Shown here: positions 5,391 through 5,480 of the stretch, in pieces
Layout: the number at the start of each line of letters is the position of its first letter
How positions within the stretch are numbered: the stretch's first letter is position 1
From: Methanomicrobia archaeon
GTDB taxonomy: Archaea > Halobacteriota > Syntropharchaeia > Alkanophagales > Methanospirareceae
Length of the DNA stretch: 5,480 bases
Reading direction: 5' to 3'
NCBI GenBank assembly: GCA_016928455.1
Contig: JAFGKP010000018.1
Coordinates: 1 to 5,480, forward strand
Position numbers and translations under genes: made by a program
Notes under the pieces: model-generated
Database searches by the model: none
What the model was told of the DNA's origin: nothing
The model's input: the letters and a program-made list of their open reading frames with translations, nothing else

Positions 5391-5480
5391 TCACGCACCG
5401 ACCAGGGCCTCGTGTAACAACTCCTTCTGCTTCTTCGTGAGGTTTCGTGGTGTTTGCACGATCGTCTCGATGAACAGATC
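5391..5480 (-). CDS. dnaJ: DnaJ chaperone, C-terminal end (partial)
   Basis: The last 29 codons of a gene entering from the right edge are visible and end at a TGA at 5391-5393. The peptide contains DLFIETIVQTP and LTKKQKELLHE, which match the conserved end of bacterial-type DnaJ: a (G)DLxVxxxVxxP strand followed by LxxxQKELLxE. DnaJ is the DnaK co-chaperone; its J-domain, zinc fingers and most of the substrate-binding region lie outside the window. A 53-base gap, or 83 bases if mvhD starts at GTG, separates it from mvhD. That gap has its own TATA box, so dnaJ is probably not part of the redox operon. Confidence 0.85.
   Translation of the reverse strand, partial: DLFIETIVQTPRNLTKKQKELLHEALVGA

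Noticed and set aside
1..5480. tRNA, rRNA, CRISPR array or complete insertion sequence
   Set aside because: I saw no tRNA T-loop consensus in a cloverleaf context, no regularly spaced repeats, no rRNA segments and no transposase motif with terminal inverted repeats.

Overview
The window looks archaeal, from a methanogen-like or anaerobic methane- or alkane-oxidising lineage of the Methanomicrobia/ANME-1 (Methanophagales) kind. The evidence is a heterodisulfide-reductase-linked MvhD subunit, an F420-type FdhB/FrhB flavoprotein and an FdhA-like protein in one gene run, a thymidylate synthase-like protein of the short archaeal type, TATA-type promoter elements and short leaders. The lineage is an inference from gene content and cannot be fixed from the sequence alone.

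Layout from left to right. Positions 1-255 hold no convincing gene. Bases 1-110 are strongly AT-rich with small inverted repeats, and the GC content rises abruptly near base 115. A thymidylate synthase-like gene lies on the plus strand (256-990, possibly from 241). Everything to its right is on the minus strand. An alpha/beta hydrolase (1044-1799) overlaps by four bases a 54-residue rubredoxin (1796-1960), which has its own TATA box and ribosome binding site. A tight three-gene operon follows. Read in its own direction it runs mvhD-like (4879-5307), F420-type fdhB-like (3653-4867), and a shortened FdhA/NuoG-like member of the molybdopterin oxidoreductase family (2080-3651). At the right edge is the C-terminal end of dnaJ (5391-5480).

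The likely joint task of the three-gene operon is electron transfer. FdhB would exchange electrons with F420 through flavin and iron-sulfur clusters, and MvhD would pass electrons between this module and an HdrA-type (electron-bifurcating) partner encoded outside the window. The third subunit would usually supply the formate or pyranopterin site. Here it keeps the N-terminal [4Fe-4S] motif, but the loops that normally hold the pterin cofactor look worn. The module may therefore be an F420H2:heterodisulfide-reductase connector that does not use formate. That is the most interesting point in the window. The rubredoxin/hydrolase pair, the thymidylate synthase-like gene and dnaJ look like ordinary neighbours with no clear link to it.
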